Shown here one piece after another: positions 8,504-16,487 of a DNA stretch of 64,000 nucleotides. The DNA is taken from positions 1 through 64,000 of the forward strand of contig JAQYLT010000082.1 in the NCBI GenBank assembly GCA_028719885.1, read 5' to 3'. Within the stretch, counting starts at the first letter, position 1. Each line of letters starts with the position of its first letter. The notes beneath the pieces were generated by a model. The model saw only the letters and a list, made by a program, of their open reading frames with translations. It ran no database searches and was not told the DNA's origin. Source of the stretch: Bacillota bacterium (lineage in GTDB: Bacteria > Bacillota > Clostridia > Oscillospirales > Oscillospiraceae). A program made the translations under genes and the position numbers.

Positions 8504-8575
8504 GTTTCTTAAAAAGAAATTTTTCTTAAGAATAGTTTCTTTATAATAGACTTTTCTTCTGAATTGGATTATACT
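8504..8575. promoter_or_regulatory. Candidate operator/promoter region between brnQ and the XRE regulator
   Basis: The divergent gap has an inverted repeat TTCTTAA...TTAAGAA and repeated GTTTCTT blocks, with AAGAAAC copies near 8595 and 8625 in opposite orientation. TAGACT at 8547 and TATACT at 8570, 17 bases apart, could drive the rightward regulator gene; ATTATA at 8568-8573 reads as a TATAAT -10 box on the minus strand for brnQ. The two promoters would overlap. Confidence 0.4.
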
Positions 8576-8645
8576 GGAGCCAAGAACCCAAAAGAAGAAA
8601 CAAAAGAAGAGAAAAGTTGATTTTAAAGAAACAGGAGGCTCTGCC

Positions 8646-9353
8646 ATGGGAGAAATCAGCCGGGAGATCGGCCACCGAATCCGCAATTTTCGAAAGTCCC
8701 GCCATATGACGCTGGAGGAATTGTCCGCCATCGTGTGCAAAAACAAATCCACCCTGTCCAAATATGAAACCGGAGAGATCGTGCTGGACATTGAAACCAT
8801 CTACGAGATTGCCAAAGCTCTGGGCATCCATGTGGAGCAGCTGTTATACTGCACCCCCGACCGGGTGAGCATCCAGTCCTCCGGCCCCAAGCCCGCCTTT
8901 TTTAACGGCCTGTCCCAGTTCTATTCCTACTACTACGACGGCCGCTACAACCGAATCATGCGATGCGTGTTTGATGTGCTGCTGCAATCGGAGGACAGCC
9001 GGTATAAAATCATGATGTATGCCAATTTCCAGGACTACAAAAGCTATCAGAACTGTGAAACAACCTACTGGGGCTACATGGAGCACTACGACGCCATCAC
9101 CAATGTGATTCTCACCAACCAGGATTCCCCCATGGAAAAGGCCCACGGTCAGATTCTGGCCACCTACATGAATTCCGACACCAAATGGGGGCTCTTTACC
9201 GGATTGTCCGCCCGACCCATGATGCCGGTGGCCCTGAAAATGCTGTTCTCCAAAAAACGACTGCCGGAGGACGAGGCCCTGCTGCAAATGCTCAAAGTGA
9301 CCAAGGAGGACATCCGGCTGATGAAGCTGTACAACATGATGACGGTGATGTAA
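8646..9353 (+). CDS. XRE-family transcriptional regulator
   Basis: The 235-residue protein has an N-terminal Cro/C1 helix-turn-helix (about residues 8-62: IGHRIRNFRKSRHMTLEELS and KSTLSKYETGEIVLDIETIYEIAKALGI). A C-terminal region of about 160 residues, rich in Tyr and Met (FYSYYYDGRYNRIM), is not one I recognise; it may sense a ligand. GGAGG precedes the ATG. Divergent orientation from brnQ points to control of amino acid uptake, which is inference. Confidence 0.88.
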   Translation: MGEISREIGHRIRNFRKSRHMTLEELSAIVCKNKSTLSKYETGEIVLDIETIYEIAKALGIHVEQLLYCTPDRVSIQSSGPKPAFFNGLSQFYSYYYDGRYNRIMRCVFDVLLQSEDSRYKIMMYANFQDYKSYQNCETTYWGYMEHYDAITNVILTNQDSPMEKAHGQILATYMNSDTKWGLFTGLSARPMMPVALKMLFSKKRLPEDEALLQMLKVTKEDIRLMKLYNMMTVM

Positions 9354-9410
9354 AAGCACGATTTTGGAGGAACAAAAATGTGAATTTTCTTCTATAGAAT
9401 ATTATTTTTG

Positions 9411-9439
9411 TTGCTTTTATCGGAAGAATATGGCATAAT
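9411..9439 (+). promoter_or_regulatory. Predicted promoter of the der-plsY-gpsA operon
   Basis: TTGCTT at 9411-9416 and CATAAT at 9434-9439 are 17 bases apart, ending 35 bases before the der start codon. Confidence 0.6.
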
Positions 9440-9474
9440 GTATTGGATATACCTATTGAAAGGATGTGATGCTC

Positions 9475-10806
9475 ATGGCAAAGCCCTTAGTGGCCATCGT
9501 CGGCCGCCCCAATGTGGGCAAATCCATGTTATTCAATAAGCTCACCGGTCAGCGCACCTCCATCGTGGAGGATACCCCCGGCGTCACCCGGGACCGAATC
9601 TACGGCGACTGCGAATGGTGCGGCCGCAGCTTCTCCCTGGTGGATACCGGCGGCATTGAGCCGGGCACCGACAGCGATATGCTGAAATTCATGCGCCGTC
9701 AGGCGGAAATCGGCATTGAATTGGCGGATGCCATCATCATGGTCACGGATGTGCGCTCCGGCGTCACCGCGGCGGACGAGGATGTGGCGGTCATGCTCCG
9801 CAAATCCGGCAAGCCCGTGGCCCTGGCGGTAAACAAATGCGACAGCGTGGGTCCCACCAATCCGGATGTGTATGAATTCTATTCCCTTGGAATCGGCGAC
9901 CTGTTTGAAACCTCCGCCGTCCACGGCCACGGCACCGGCGATCTGCTGGACTGGGTGCTGGCCAACATCCCCGAGGACGACGGTCAGGAGGAGGACGATG
10001 ACGTCATCAAGGTGGCCATCGTGGGCAAGCCCAATGTGGGCAAGTCCAGCCTGCTGAACCGGATTCTGGGAGAGGAGCGGGTGATCGTCTCCAACATCGC
10101 AGGCACCACCCGAGACGCCATCGACTCCTATTATGAGAACGAAACCGGAAAATACTGCTTCATCGACACCGCCGGCATGCGCCGGAAGAGCAAGGTGGAC
10201 GACATTATTGAGAAATACTCCAACATGCGGACCATCAGCGCCATCGAGCGGGCGGATGTGTGCCTGATTCTGGTGGATGCCAACGACGGCGTGACGGAGC
10301 AGGACACCAAAATCGCCGGCCTGGTGCATGAGGCCGGGAAAGCCGCCATCATCGTGGTGAACAAATGGGATGCGGTGGCCGACAAGGAAACCAACACCAT
10401 GCGGGACAAGGAAAACGATGTGCGCCAGGGGCTGAGCTATATGCTCTATGCGCCGGTGGTGTTCCTCTCGGCCCTCACAGGGCAGCGGGTGGACAAGCTG
10501 TTTCAGGTGATTCAGGAGGTCTACGCCCAGAACACCAAGCGCATCACCACCGGTGCGCTGAACAGTGTGCTGGCCGACGCCACCGCCCGGGTACAGCCTC
10601 CCACGGACAAGGGCCGGAGGCTCAAAATCTACTACATGACCCAGGCCAGCACCAAGCCGCCCCACTTCGTCATCTTCTGCAACGATGCCCGGCTGTTCCA
10701 CTTCTCCTATCAGCGGTATCTGGAAAACCAGATCCGGGAGGTCTTCGGCCTCCAGGGAACCCCGGTTCGCATCACCATCCGCCAGAAAGGTGACAAGGAG
10801 GAATAA
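9475..10806 (+). CDS. der: Ribosome biogenesis GTPase Der (EngA)
   Basis: Der has two tandem GTPase domains and a KH-like C-terminal domain and is essential for 50S ribosome assembly. Here G1 motifs GRPNVGKS (near residue 10) and GKPNVGKS (near residue 185), the switch/G3 blocks DTGGIE and DTAGM, and NKCD/NKWD are all present. The 443-residue length is normal. The start is the ATG of MAKPLVAIVG, after AAAGGATG; the track adds three codons. It leads a run of tightly spaced genes with plsY, gpsA and yitT, a common Clostridia order. Confidence 0.98.
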   Translation: MAKPLVAIVGRPNVGKSMLFNKLTGQRTSIVEDTPGVTRDRIYGDCEWCGRSFSLVDTGGIEPGTDSDMLKFMRRQAEIGIELADAIIMVTDVRSGVTAADEDVAVMLRKSGKPVALAVNKCDSVGPTNPDVYEFYSLGIGDLFETSAVHGHGTGDLLDWVLANIPEDDGQEEDDDVIKVAIVGKPNVGKSSLLNRILGEERVIVSNIAGTTRDAIDSYYENETGKYCFIDTAGMRRKSKVDDIIEKYSNMRTISAIERADVCLILVDANDGVTEQDTKIAGLVHEAGKAAIIVVNKWDAVADKETNTMRDKENDVRQGLSYMLYAPVVFLSALTGQRVDKLFQVIQEVYAQNTKRITTGALNSVLADATARVQPPTDKGRRLKIYYMTQASTKPPHFVIFCNDARLFHFSYQRYLENQIREVFGLQGTPVRITIRQKGDKEE

Positions 10807-10812
10807 GCATCC

Positions 10813-11439
10813 ATGATTCTCAAAGCAATCATCATCGCTGCCGCGGGCTATCTGCTGGGCAACCTCAACGGTGCCATTCTGATTTCCAGACTGCTGGTCC
10901 ACGACGATGTGCGCCGCCACGGCAGCGGCAACGCCGGATTTACCAATTTCTTCCGCAACTACGGCGGCCTTACCTCCTTGCTGGTGATTCTGATTGACGC
11001 TCTGAAAGCGGTGGCCGCCTGCGCTCTGGGCCGGTGGCTGTTCTCTGCCGACGGTTTTGGCCTGGAGGGAGCGGTGCTGGCGGCGCTGGCGGTGGGGATT
11101 GGTCACGACTTCCCCGCCCTGCTGGGCTTTCACGGGGGCAAGGGCATCGTCTGCGGCTTTGCCAGCGCCCTGATGCTGGACTGGCGGGTTGGTCTTGTGG
11201 CCTTTGTGGTATTCGCCGGCGTGTATCTCGCCACCAAATATGTCTCCCTCAGCTCCGTGCTGGCCGCCGTCTCTCTGGCTGTGAGCTTTGCCTGCTGGCA
11301 TTCCGACCGCATCTGGGCGGTGATCGGCTGCTCGGCCATGTGCCTTCTGGCCATTGTGATGCACCGGGAGAACATTGTCCGCCTGGTAAACAAAACCGAG
11401 CGGAAAACCGATTTCTTCAAAAAGGAGAAGCAATCATGA
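10813..11439 (+). CDS. plsY: Glycerol-3-phosphate acyltransferase PlsY
   Basis: The 208-residue multi-spanning protein carries the three PlsY motifs: HGSGNAGFTNFFRN near residue 36, GHDFPALLGFHGGKG near residue 97, and a C-terminal transmembrane repeat with a basic tail. It transfers the acyl group of acyl-phosphate to glycerol 3-phosphate, the first step of phospholipid synthesis. Its last bases overlap the gpsA start (ATGA), coupling it to the enzyme that makes its substrate. Confidence 0.96.
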   Translation: MILKAIIIAAAGYLLGNLNGAILISRLLVHDDVRRHGSGNAGFTNFFRNYGGLTSLLVILIDALKAVAACALGRWLFSADGFGLEGAVLAALAVGIGHDFPALLGFHGGKGIVCGFASALMLDWRVGLVAFVVFAGVYLATKYVSLSSVLAAVSLAVSFACWHSDRIWAVIGCSAMCLLAIVMHRENIVRLVNKTERKTDFFKKEKQS

Positions 11440-12437
11440 AAACCGCTGTTGTGGGTGCCGGTGCCTGGGGAACCGCTCTGGCCATTCTCCTGTGTAAAAA
11501 CGGACATGACACAACCCTCTGGTGCAGAAGCGAGGCCCGGGCCGCTGAAATCCGGGACACCCGGGTCAATCCCAGGCTGCCCAAGGTGGAGCTTCCCCGG
11601 CAGCTGCACATCTGCGCCGATCCTTCCTGCGTTGCGGACTGCCAGATGGTAGTAATCGCCTCTCCCTCCTTCCCCATCCGTCAGGTGCTGGCCGCCATCG
11701 CTCCCTATTTAAGGCCGGATACCCTGCTGGTTTCGGTGACAAAGGGAATTGAGGACGGTACCTTGCTTCGCATGAGCCAGGTTGTCTCCCAGGAGACCGG
11801 GCACGAAAACGTGGTGGCCCTCACCGGGCCCTGCCATGCAGAGGAAGTGGCCGTTGGCATTCCCTCCGGCTGTCTTGCCGCCTGTGGGGACAAGGGCTGC
11901 GCGGAACTGGTTCAGGACGCTTTCATGTCCGACACCTTCCGGGTGTACACCAGTCCGGATGTGGTGGGCGCGGAGCTGGGGGGCGCGCTGAAAAACGTGA
12001 TTGCGCTCTGTGCCGGTGTGGTGGCAGGACTGGGCTTTGGGGACAATACCAAGGCCATGCTCATGACCCGGGGCCTCACCGAAATGGCCCGGCTGGGGGT
12101 CTCCCTGGGGGCCCAGAAGAGCACGCTGGCCGGTCTTTCCGGCATTGGCGATCTCATCGTCACCTGCACCTCTCAGCACTCCCGGAACAACCGGGCCGGG
12201 ATGCTCATCGGCCAGGGCTGCACACCAAGGCAGGCCATGGAGCAGGTTGGCGCCGTGGTGGAGGGCTACTACGCCTCCAAATCCGCCTGGGAGCTCTGCC
12301 AGAAGCAAAATGTGGAAATGCCCATCATTCACGCCGCCTATCAGGTGCTGTATGAGGGCGCCAATCCCCGGCAGGCAGTTTCCTCCCTGCTGCTGCGCCA
12401 GCGGAGGGCGGAATCTGAGGATGCCGGCTGGCTGTGA
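11436..12437 (+). CDS. gpsA: Glycerol-3-phosphate dehydrogenase [NAD(P)+]
   Basis: GpsA reduces dihydroxyacetone phosphate to glycerol 3-phosphate. The 333-residue product begins with the Rossmann block VVGAGAWGTALA, carries ALTGPCHAEEVA and the catalytic Lys region GGALKNVIALCAG, and ends with a typical helical domain. The ORF in the track starts far upstream inside plsY; the ATG at 11436, after AAAGGAGAAGCAATC, is correct and overlaps plsY by four bases. Confidence 0.97.
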   Translation: MKTAVVGAGAWGTALAILLCKNGHDTTLWCRSEARAAEIRDTRVNPRLPKVELPRQLHICADPSCVADCQMVVIASPSFPIRQVLAAIAPYLRPDTLLVSVTKGIEDGTLLRMSQVVSQETGHENVVALTGPCHAEEVAVGIPSGCLAACGDKGCAELVQDAFMSDTFRVYTSPDVVGAELGGALKNVIALCAGVVAGLGFGDNTKAMLMTRGLTEMARLGVSLGAQKSTLAGLSGIGDLIVTCTSQHSRNNRAGMLIGQGCTPRQAMEQVGAVVEGYYASKSAWELCQKQNVEMPIIHAAYQVLYEGANPRQAVSSLLLRQRRAESEDAGWL

Positions 12438-12446
12438 GGATTCTCT

Positions 12447-13427
12447 ATGAAAAAAGCATGTAAGACAAAGAAACGAAAGCTTCCATCCCCCAAAAAGCTT
12501 GTGCAAAAGCTCAAGGTTTTTCTCTGCCGCATCTGCCGGCGCCTGGGGCTGGAGGAACTGAAGCAGCTGCGCTGGCAGAATTTTCTGCTGCTGATTGGCG
12601 CCGGCTGCGTCAACGCGGTGGGCGTCACCATGTTCCTGGCCCCGGTGAATCTTTATGACAGCGGCATCTCCGGTACTTCCATGCTGCTGTGGCAGGCCAC
12701 GCCGCCGGAGTACACCCTTTCTCTGTTTCTTCTGATTCTCAATATCCCCCTGTTTCTGTTCGGGTTGAAAAAGCAAGGCTGGTGCTTCACCCTCTATTCT
12801 ATCTGGGCGGTGCTGATTTACTCCTGTGCTTCCTATGTGATCACCAATGTGCTTCCGGTGGATGTGTCCACCGCCTCTCCCTTTGCCGGGCAGGACCTGC
12901 TGCTGTGCGCCATCTTCGGCGGGCTGGTCTCCGGAGCGGGCAGCGGCATGACCATCCGCTTTGGCGGTGCCATTGACGGCATGGAGGTTCTGGGCGTTAC
13001 CTTTGCCAAGGGACTGGGGCTCACCGTAGGCACCTTTGTCATGATTTACAACGTGATTTTGTACATCCTGATTGGAATCATCTGGGGCAGCTGGATTCTT
13101 CCCCTTTACTCCATCATCACCTATTTTGTGGGCAACAAAACCATCGACTTCATTGTGGAAGGCCTGGATAAGGCGAAATCCGTGATGATCGTCACGGAGC
13201 GGGAGGATGAAATCTGCCAGGCCCTCTCCGCCGAGTTCGGCCGGGGAATTACCCAAATCAGCGCCCGGGGATATTTTTCCGGGGCACAGAAATGCGTGAT
13301 CTATTTTGTGGTGAACCGGTTCCAGATTCCCAAGGTAAAGAAGCTGGTCACCGGCCTGGATTCCAATGCTTTCATTACTGTCACCGAGATTTCCGATGTG
13401 ATGGGCACCAGCGTGAAGCAAAAATAA
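12447..13427 (+). CDS. YitT family membrane protein (DUF2179 C-terminus)
   Basis: This 326-residue protein has a basic N-terminus, about five hydrophobic segments (NFLLLIGAGCVNAVGVTMFL, FGGLVSGAGSGMTIRFGGA and others) and a soluble C-terminal DUF2179 domain (SVMIVTEREDEICQALSAEFGRG to the end). YitT proteins are widespread in Firmicutes; their transport role is not settled. It follows gpsA by 9 bases and ends the operon. The N-terminal 40 residues are unusually Lys-rich. Confidence 0.9.
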   Translation: MKKACKTKKRKLPSPKKLVQKLKVFLCRICRRLGLEELKQLRWQNFLLLIGAGCVNAVGVTMFLAPVNLYDSGISGTSMLLWQATPPEYTLSLFLLILNIPLFLFGLKKQGWCFTLYSIWAVLIYSCASYVITNVLPVDVSTASPFAGQDLLLCAIFGGLVSGAGSGMTIRFGGAIDGMEVLGVTFAKGLGLTVGTFVMIYNVILYILIGIIWGSWILPLYSIITYFVGNKTIDFIVEGLDKAKSVMIVTEREDEICQALSAEFGRGITQISARGYFSGAQKCVIYFVVNRFQIPKVKKLVTGLDSNAFITVTEISDVMGTSVKQK

Positions 13428-13460
13428 CGCAGGGACCTTTTCCCATTCTGAAAGATACAG

Positions 13461-13498
13461 CAAGAGCGCCGGTTCGCGGGAACCAGCGCTCTTGTTTT
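13461..13498 (+). terminator. Intrinsic terminator after the der-yitT operon
   Basis: CAAGAGCGCCGGTTC and GAACCAGCGCTCTTG form a 15-bp stem with one mismatch around GCGG, followed by TTTTG. It sits 33 bases after the yitT stop. Confidence 0.8.
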
Positions 13499-13542
13499 GC
13501 TCAGTTTGTTGATCTGCTTCACACAGAAAGGAGAATATGGCG

Positions 13543-13776
13543 AGATGTTTCGTAGGGAATGCATTTATGCATTCCGCTTGCGTATTGTTTCAAAATCGGT
13601 CGGATAAATGGTGAAACGCCAATCATATGTTCCCCAAAATGCCATTCAGCGAACTGTGGTGATCATCAGGGGCTTCGGAACGGATAAATCCGTTCCCTAC
13701 GAAAAGAACCAACATTTTCCCATTCAACGCACCGGCGCAAAACCGTTACCCAGGTGGAATGCATGAATGCATTCCT
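13543..13776. repeat. Dispersed palindromic repeat, copy 1 (degenerate)
   Basis: It holds GATGTTTCGTAGGGAATGC...GCATTCCGC, then GGAACGGATAAATCCGTTCCC and a final GGAATGCATGAATGCATTCC, three palindromic cores of the family, with CCATTCAGCGAAC-like spacer sequence between them. Terminal repeats are not clear, so this is a rearranged or decayed copy. It fills most of the gap between the yitT terminator and the 99-bp direct repeat; no gene is present from 13428 to 13999. Confidence 0.8.
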
Positions 13777-13824
13777 TTGTATTTATTATTCCACACTTTC
13801 CCTTTTCCTGCAACGGCTTTGAAC

Positions 13825-13923
13825 CGTTCTTTGCATTCTCAGCAACTCCGCAATGCCCGCGCCTTTCGCATCCTACTTCTTCACTATTCACTATTACCTA
13901 TTACTTTCCAAAAATCCCGGATG
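13825..13923. repeat. 99-bp direct repeat, left copy
   Basis: This segment matches 14772-14870 with three mismatches in 99 bases, in direct orientation 947 bases apart. The two copies flank the Fic gene. The 3' end of the unit, AAAAATCCCG(G/A)ATG, resembles half of the tRNA operon terminator. Confidence 0.9.
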
Positions 13924-13999
13924 TGCATTCTTTTTTTGTATTTCATCAAACACTTTCGTTCGCAAGTTTCGGCAAAGCAGGATTCTTCTTGATAAGACT

Positions 14000-14662
14000 T
14001 TATACGGTCATTCCCTGAATCGCATTTTCATACAGGAAGGTTTTCAGTTCTTCACACACTCCCGTATTATAGTAATCCAGCAGCAATTCATTGAACCGTT
14101 CCATATGTTTATCTGTAATTGTGAGAACACCCGCCCCCGCGGCAATCAGAATCTTATTGGCAAGGGTCATACTTGTCCGCTTGTTTCCATCCCAGAAAAA
14201 CTGCCCACGGGTCCCCCAGGCAAAGGCTTCCAAAGCCTTTGCCGTTGCTGAAGCGTCTGCTTTAATGATTTTCTCCAATTCACACTTGACCTCTTCGTAT
14301 TTGGGTACAGGCGGAACATAATCTGTTCCGGAGATTCCCACACTGCCGGTACGGAGCTTGCCCCACTCCAGCGCTTCATTTCTGGCGATCAATTCATTCA
14401 GCTTGCAGAAATACGCCATCGTAATCGGCTCGCTGACCGTCGCAAACAGGAATTTCCAAACATCACGCATATTGAGAATGGCCTGTATATCATCCAACTG
14501 AACATTCGGAACATTGACTCCATTCAGAATCGTCCGGGTTTGCGGAAATGTAACCGCCCGGTTTTCCATTTTCATGCCGCAATATACATTTTCATCCCAT
14601 TTTTTCTTTGCGAGAAAAACACTCTGCTCCGGCGTAAGATGGAATTTGTCTGGAAAGCTCAT
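14000..14662 (-). CDS. Fic family protein with altered active-site motif
   Basis: The 220-residue protein has a Fic core. The flap segment LRTGSVGISGTDYVPPVPKY (near residue 104) and the alpha-helical active-site loop RGQFFWDGNKRTSM (near residue 150) are visible. In active Fic enzymes the loop reads HPFx(D/E)GN(G/K)R; here the catalytic His is Gln and the Pro is Phe, while DGNKR for phosphate binding is kept. So AMP transfer by the usual route is doubtful. GGAGATGGTACA precedes the ATG, and TATAAT lies about 40 bases upstream. It stands alone, flanked by 99-bp direct repeats next to a tRNA array, with no antitoxin gene beside it. Confidence 0.88.
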   Translation of the reverse strand: MSFPDKFHLTPEQSVFLAKKKWDENVYCGMKMENRAVTFPQTRTILNGVNVPNVQLDDIQAILNMRDVWKFLFATVSEPITMAYFCKLNELIARNEALEWGKLRTGSVGISGTDYVPPVPKYEEVKCELEKIIKADASATAKALEAFAWGTRGQFFWDGNKRTSMTLANKILIAAGAGVLTITDKHMERFNELLLDYYNTGVCEELKTFLYENAIQGMTV

Positions 14663-14771
14663 TGTACCATCTCCTGTGCTTTTGATAAATCACATTATAT
14701 CAGATTCTTTCTTAATTCGCCATCCCGATTTTTTCTGGCAAAAAAGAGAATTGACATATTTCTTGTCGAAT

Positions 14772-14870
14772 CGCTCTTTGCATTCTCAGCAACTCCGCAA
14801 TACCCGCGCCTTTCGCATCCTACTTCTTCACTATTCACTATTACCTATTACTTTCCAAAAATCCCGAATG
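14772..14870. repeat. 99-bp direct repeat, right copy
   Basis: This is the partner of 13825-13923. It lies between the Fic gene promoter region and the terminator of the tRNA operon. The sequence contains TTCACTATTCACTATTACC, whose inverted relative GTGAAGAGTGAATAGG follows at 14887-14909, just before the terminator. Confidence 0.9.
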
Positions 14871-14910
14871 CACAAAATAAGTAAAAGTGAAGAGTGAAGA
14901 GTGAATAGGT

Positions 14911-14944
14911 AAAAATCCCGAACGCTGGCGCATTCGGGATTTTT
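14911..14944 (-). terminator. Terminator of the tRNA operon
   Basis: AAAAATCCCGAACGC and GCATTCGGGATTTTT pair around a short loop. On the minus strand it starts 2 bases after the tRNA-Cys 3' end and ends in a T-run. Confidence 0.88.
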
Positions 14945-14946
14945 GG

Positions 14947-15018
14947 AGGTACCGGCCAGATTTGAACTGGCGAATGAAGGTTTTGCAGACCTTTGCCTTA
15001 CCACTTGGCCACGGTACC
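14947..15018 (-). tRNA. tRNA-Cys (GCA)
   Basis: The acceptor stem GGTACCG/CGGTACC, a T-arm with GTTCAAAT, an anticodon loop CTGCAAA giving GCA, and the U discriminator typical of Cys are all visible. CCA is not encoded. It is the last gene of the five-tRNA cluster. Confidence 0.96.
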
Positions 15019-15061
15019 ATATGAAATAAGGAACGCAGGGAGGCGTTCCTTATTGCTTTGG

Positions 15062-15134
15062 AGCGGGTGACGAGGCTCGAACTCGCTACCTCCACCTTGG
15101 CAAGGTGGCGCTCTACCGGATGAGCTACACCCGC
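15062..15134 (-). tRNA. tRNA-Gly (GCC)
   Basis: Acceptor GCGGGTG/CACCCGC, D-arm TAGCTCATCCGGTAGAGC, anticodon loop TTGCCAA giving GCC, and T-loop GTTCGAGCC are present. CCA is not encoded. Confidence 0.97.
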
Positions 15135-15180
15135 ATCTAGCCGACCTCCGGAACCGGTTGGATTCCGGAGCAGTCGGTTG

Positions 15181-15256
<76 letters not shown>

Positions 15257-15304
15257 ATGTCGAGTGGAATTGGCACTCCACTCGGATGCGAAAGATATTG
15301 AAAA

Positions 15305-15381
15305 TGGCGACCCGGAACGGACTCGAACCGTCGACCTCCAGCGTGACAGGCTGGCGTGCTAACCGACTGCACCACCGGGCC
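15305..15381 (-). tRNA. tRNA-Asp (GTC)
   Basis: Acceptor GGCCCGG/CCGGGTC, anticodon loop CTGTCAC giving GTC, T-loop GTTCGAGTC, G discriminator and encoded CCA are present. Confidence 0.97.
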
Positions 15382-15388
15382 AGATAAT

Positions 15389-15464
15389 TGGTGGGAACAA
15401 CAGGGCTCGAACCTGTGACCCCATGCTTGTAAGGCATGTGCTCTCCCAGCTGAGCTATGCTCCC
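15389..15464 (-). tRNA. tRNA-Val (TAC)
   Basis: Acceptor GGGAGCA/TGTTCCC, D-arm TAGCTCAGCTGGGAGAGC, anticodon loop CTTACAA giving TAC, T-loop GTTCGAGCC and encoded CCA are present. It is the first gene of the cluster, 41 bases after the promoter -10 box. Confidence 0.97.
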
Positions 15465-15505
15465 GCGCTCTCGCCGCCGTTGGGTTTGCCTCAACGACGG
15501 GGTTC

Positions 15506-15534
15506 ATTATACACGGAAACCCCCGATTTGTCAA
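15506..15534 (-). promoter_or_regulatory. Consensus promoter of the tRNA operon
   Basis: Perfect TTGACA and TATAAT boxes are separated by 17 bases on the minus strand, about 40 bases upstream of tRNA-Val. A perfect consensus suits a stable-RNA operon. Confidence 0.93.
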
Positions 15535-15608
15535 GCAATTTTTGCAATTTTTTTCAAAAATCATTTCCCAGCAAAAACCGGCCATTGGCCACCAATTATT
15601 GAAATATT

Positions 15609-16487
15609 TTAAACTTTTTTCAGCAGTTCTCTGATTTCCTCCGGGGTGAAGCGATACACCTGATCGCAGAACTGGCACTCCACCGGGAAGCTCTTCCCCT
15701 CCTCCATGATCTCCGTCAGTTCCTTTTTCCCCAGGCTGATGAGCACACTCTCCACCCGGCTGCGGCTGCAATAGCATTTATAGCTGACCTCCACCGTATC
15801 CAGGAACACAACGCCCAGGTCACCAAAAACCTGACCCAGAATATCCTCCGGTGTCAGCCCCTGCTCCAGCATGGGAGTTACCGCACCGGCCCGCTGGATG
15901 CCCTGCTCCACCTTGTCGATGATTTCCTCCGGCGCGCCGGGGAGCAGCTGGACCAGATAACCGCCGGCCACCTTTACGCTCATGTCCCGGTCCACCAGGA
16001 CGCCCAGAGCGCAGGCAGTAGGGGTTTGTTCACTCTGAGCAAAGTAAGCCGTCACATCATCCCCAATCTCCCCGGAGACGAGCTCTGTGGAGCCGATATA
16101 GGGTTCTTTCATCTGCAGGTCCCGGATCACCGTCAAGGTACCGTTGGTGCCCACCGTGGCGCCCACGTCCAGCTTCCCCGGATATTTCTCCACAAGGGGC
16201 ACCTTGGGCTCCGTGACGCAGCCCCGGACGTTTCCGATGGCATCGGAGACCACAGTGATGGTGCCGATGGGACCGCCGCCGCGAACCTGCAGGGTCATGG
16301 AGCCGTTGTCCACCTTCTGCATATTGCCCATCATGGATGCAGCCGTCAGGGCCCGGCCAAAGGCGGCAGTGGCATTGGGGGTGGTGCCATGAATCTGAGC
16401 TGCCCGGCGGACAATCTCCGTGGAGCGGATGGCCACCACCTTCACAAAGCCATCCATGCTCATTCCCCGTACAAGATAGTCGTTCAT
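15609..16487 (-). CDS. hslO: Redox-regulated chaperone Hsp33
   Basis: Hsp33 is a cytosolic holdase that becomes active when its zinc-bound cysteines oxidise. The 292-residue product has the N-terminal family blocks TTPNATAAFGRALTAASMM and VRGGGPIGTI and the C-terminal redox switch CYC (near residue 236) plus CQFC (near residue 269), the four zinc ligands. Length is normal. The start overlaps the stop of the upstream methyltransferase gene by four bases. Confidence 0.97.
   Translation of the reverse strand: MNDYLVRGMSMDGFVKVVAIRSTEIVRRAAQIHGTTPNATAAFGRALTAASMMGNMQKVDNGSMTLQVRGGGPIGTITVVSDAIGNVRGCVTEPKVPLVEKYPGKLDVGATVGTNGTLTVIRDLQMKEPYIGSTELVSGEIGDDVTAYFAQSEQTPTACALGVLVDRDMSVKVAGGYLVQLLPGAPEEIIDKVEQGIQRAGAVTPMLEQGLTPEDILGQVFGDLGVVFLDTVEVSYKCYCSRSRVESVLISLGKKELTEIMEEGKSFPVECQFCDQVYRFTPEEIRELLKKV

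Noticed and set aside
13543-13776. CRISPR array
   Set aside because: The repeated units are palindromic cores with irregular spacing and no equal-length unique spacers; no cas genes are present.
13767-14251. Several small plus-strand frames around the 99-bp direct repeat
   Set aside because: They cross repeat sequence and run antisense to the Fic gene; translations are low-complexity and differ between the two repeat copies only by frame context.
6409-14662. Second toxin-antitoxin system at the Fic gene
   Set aside because: Unlike the phd-doc pair, the Fic gene at 14000-14662 has no adjacent small antitoxin frame, and its catalytic His is absent.
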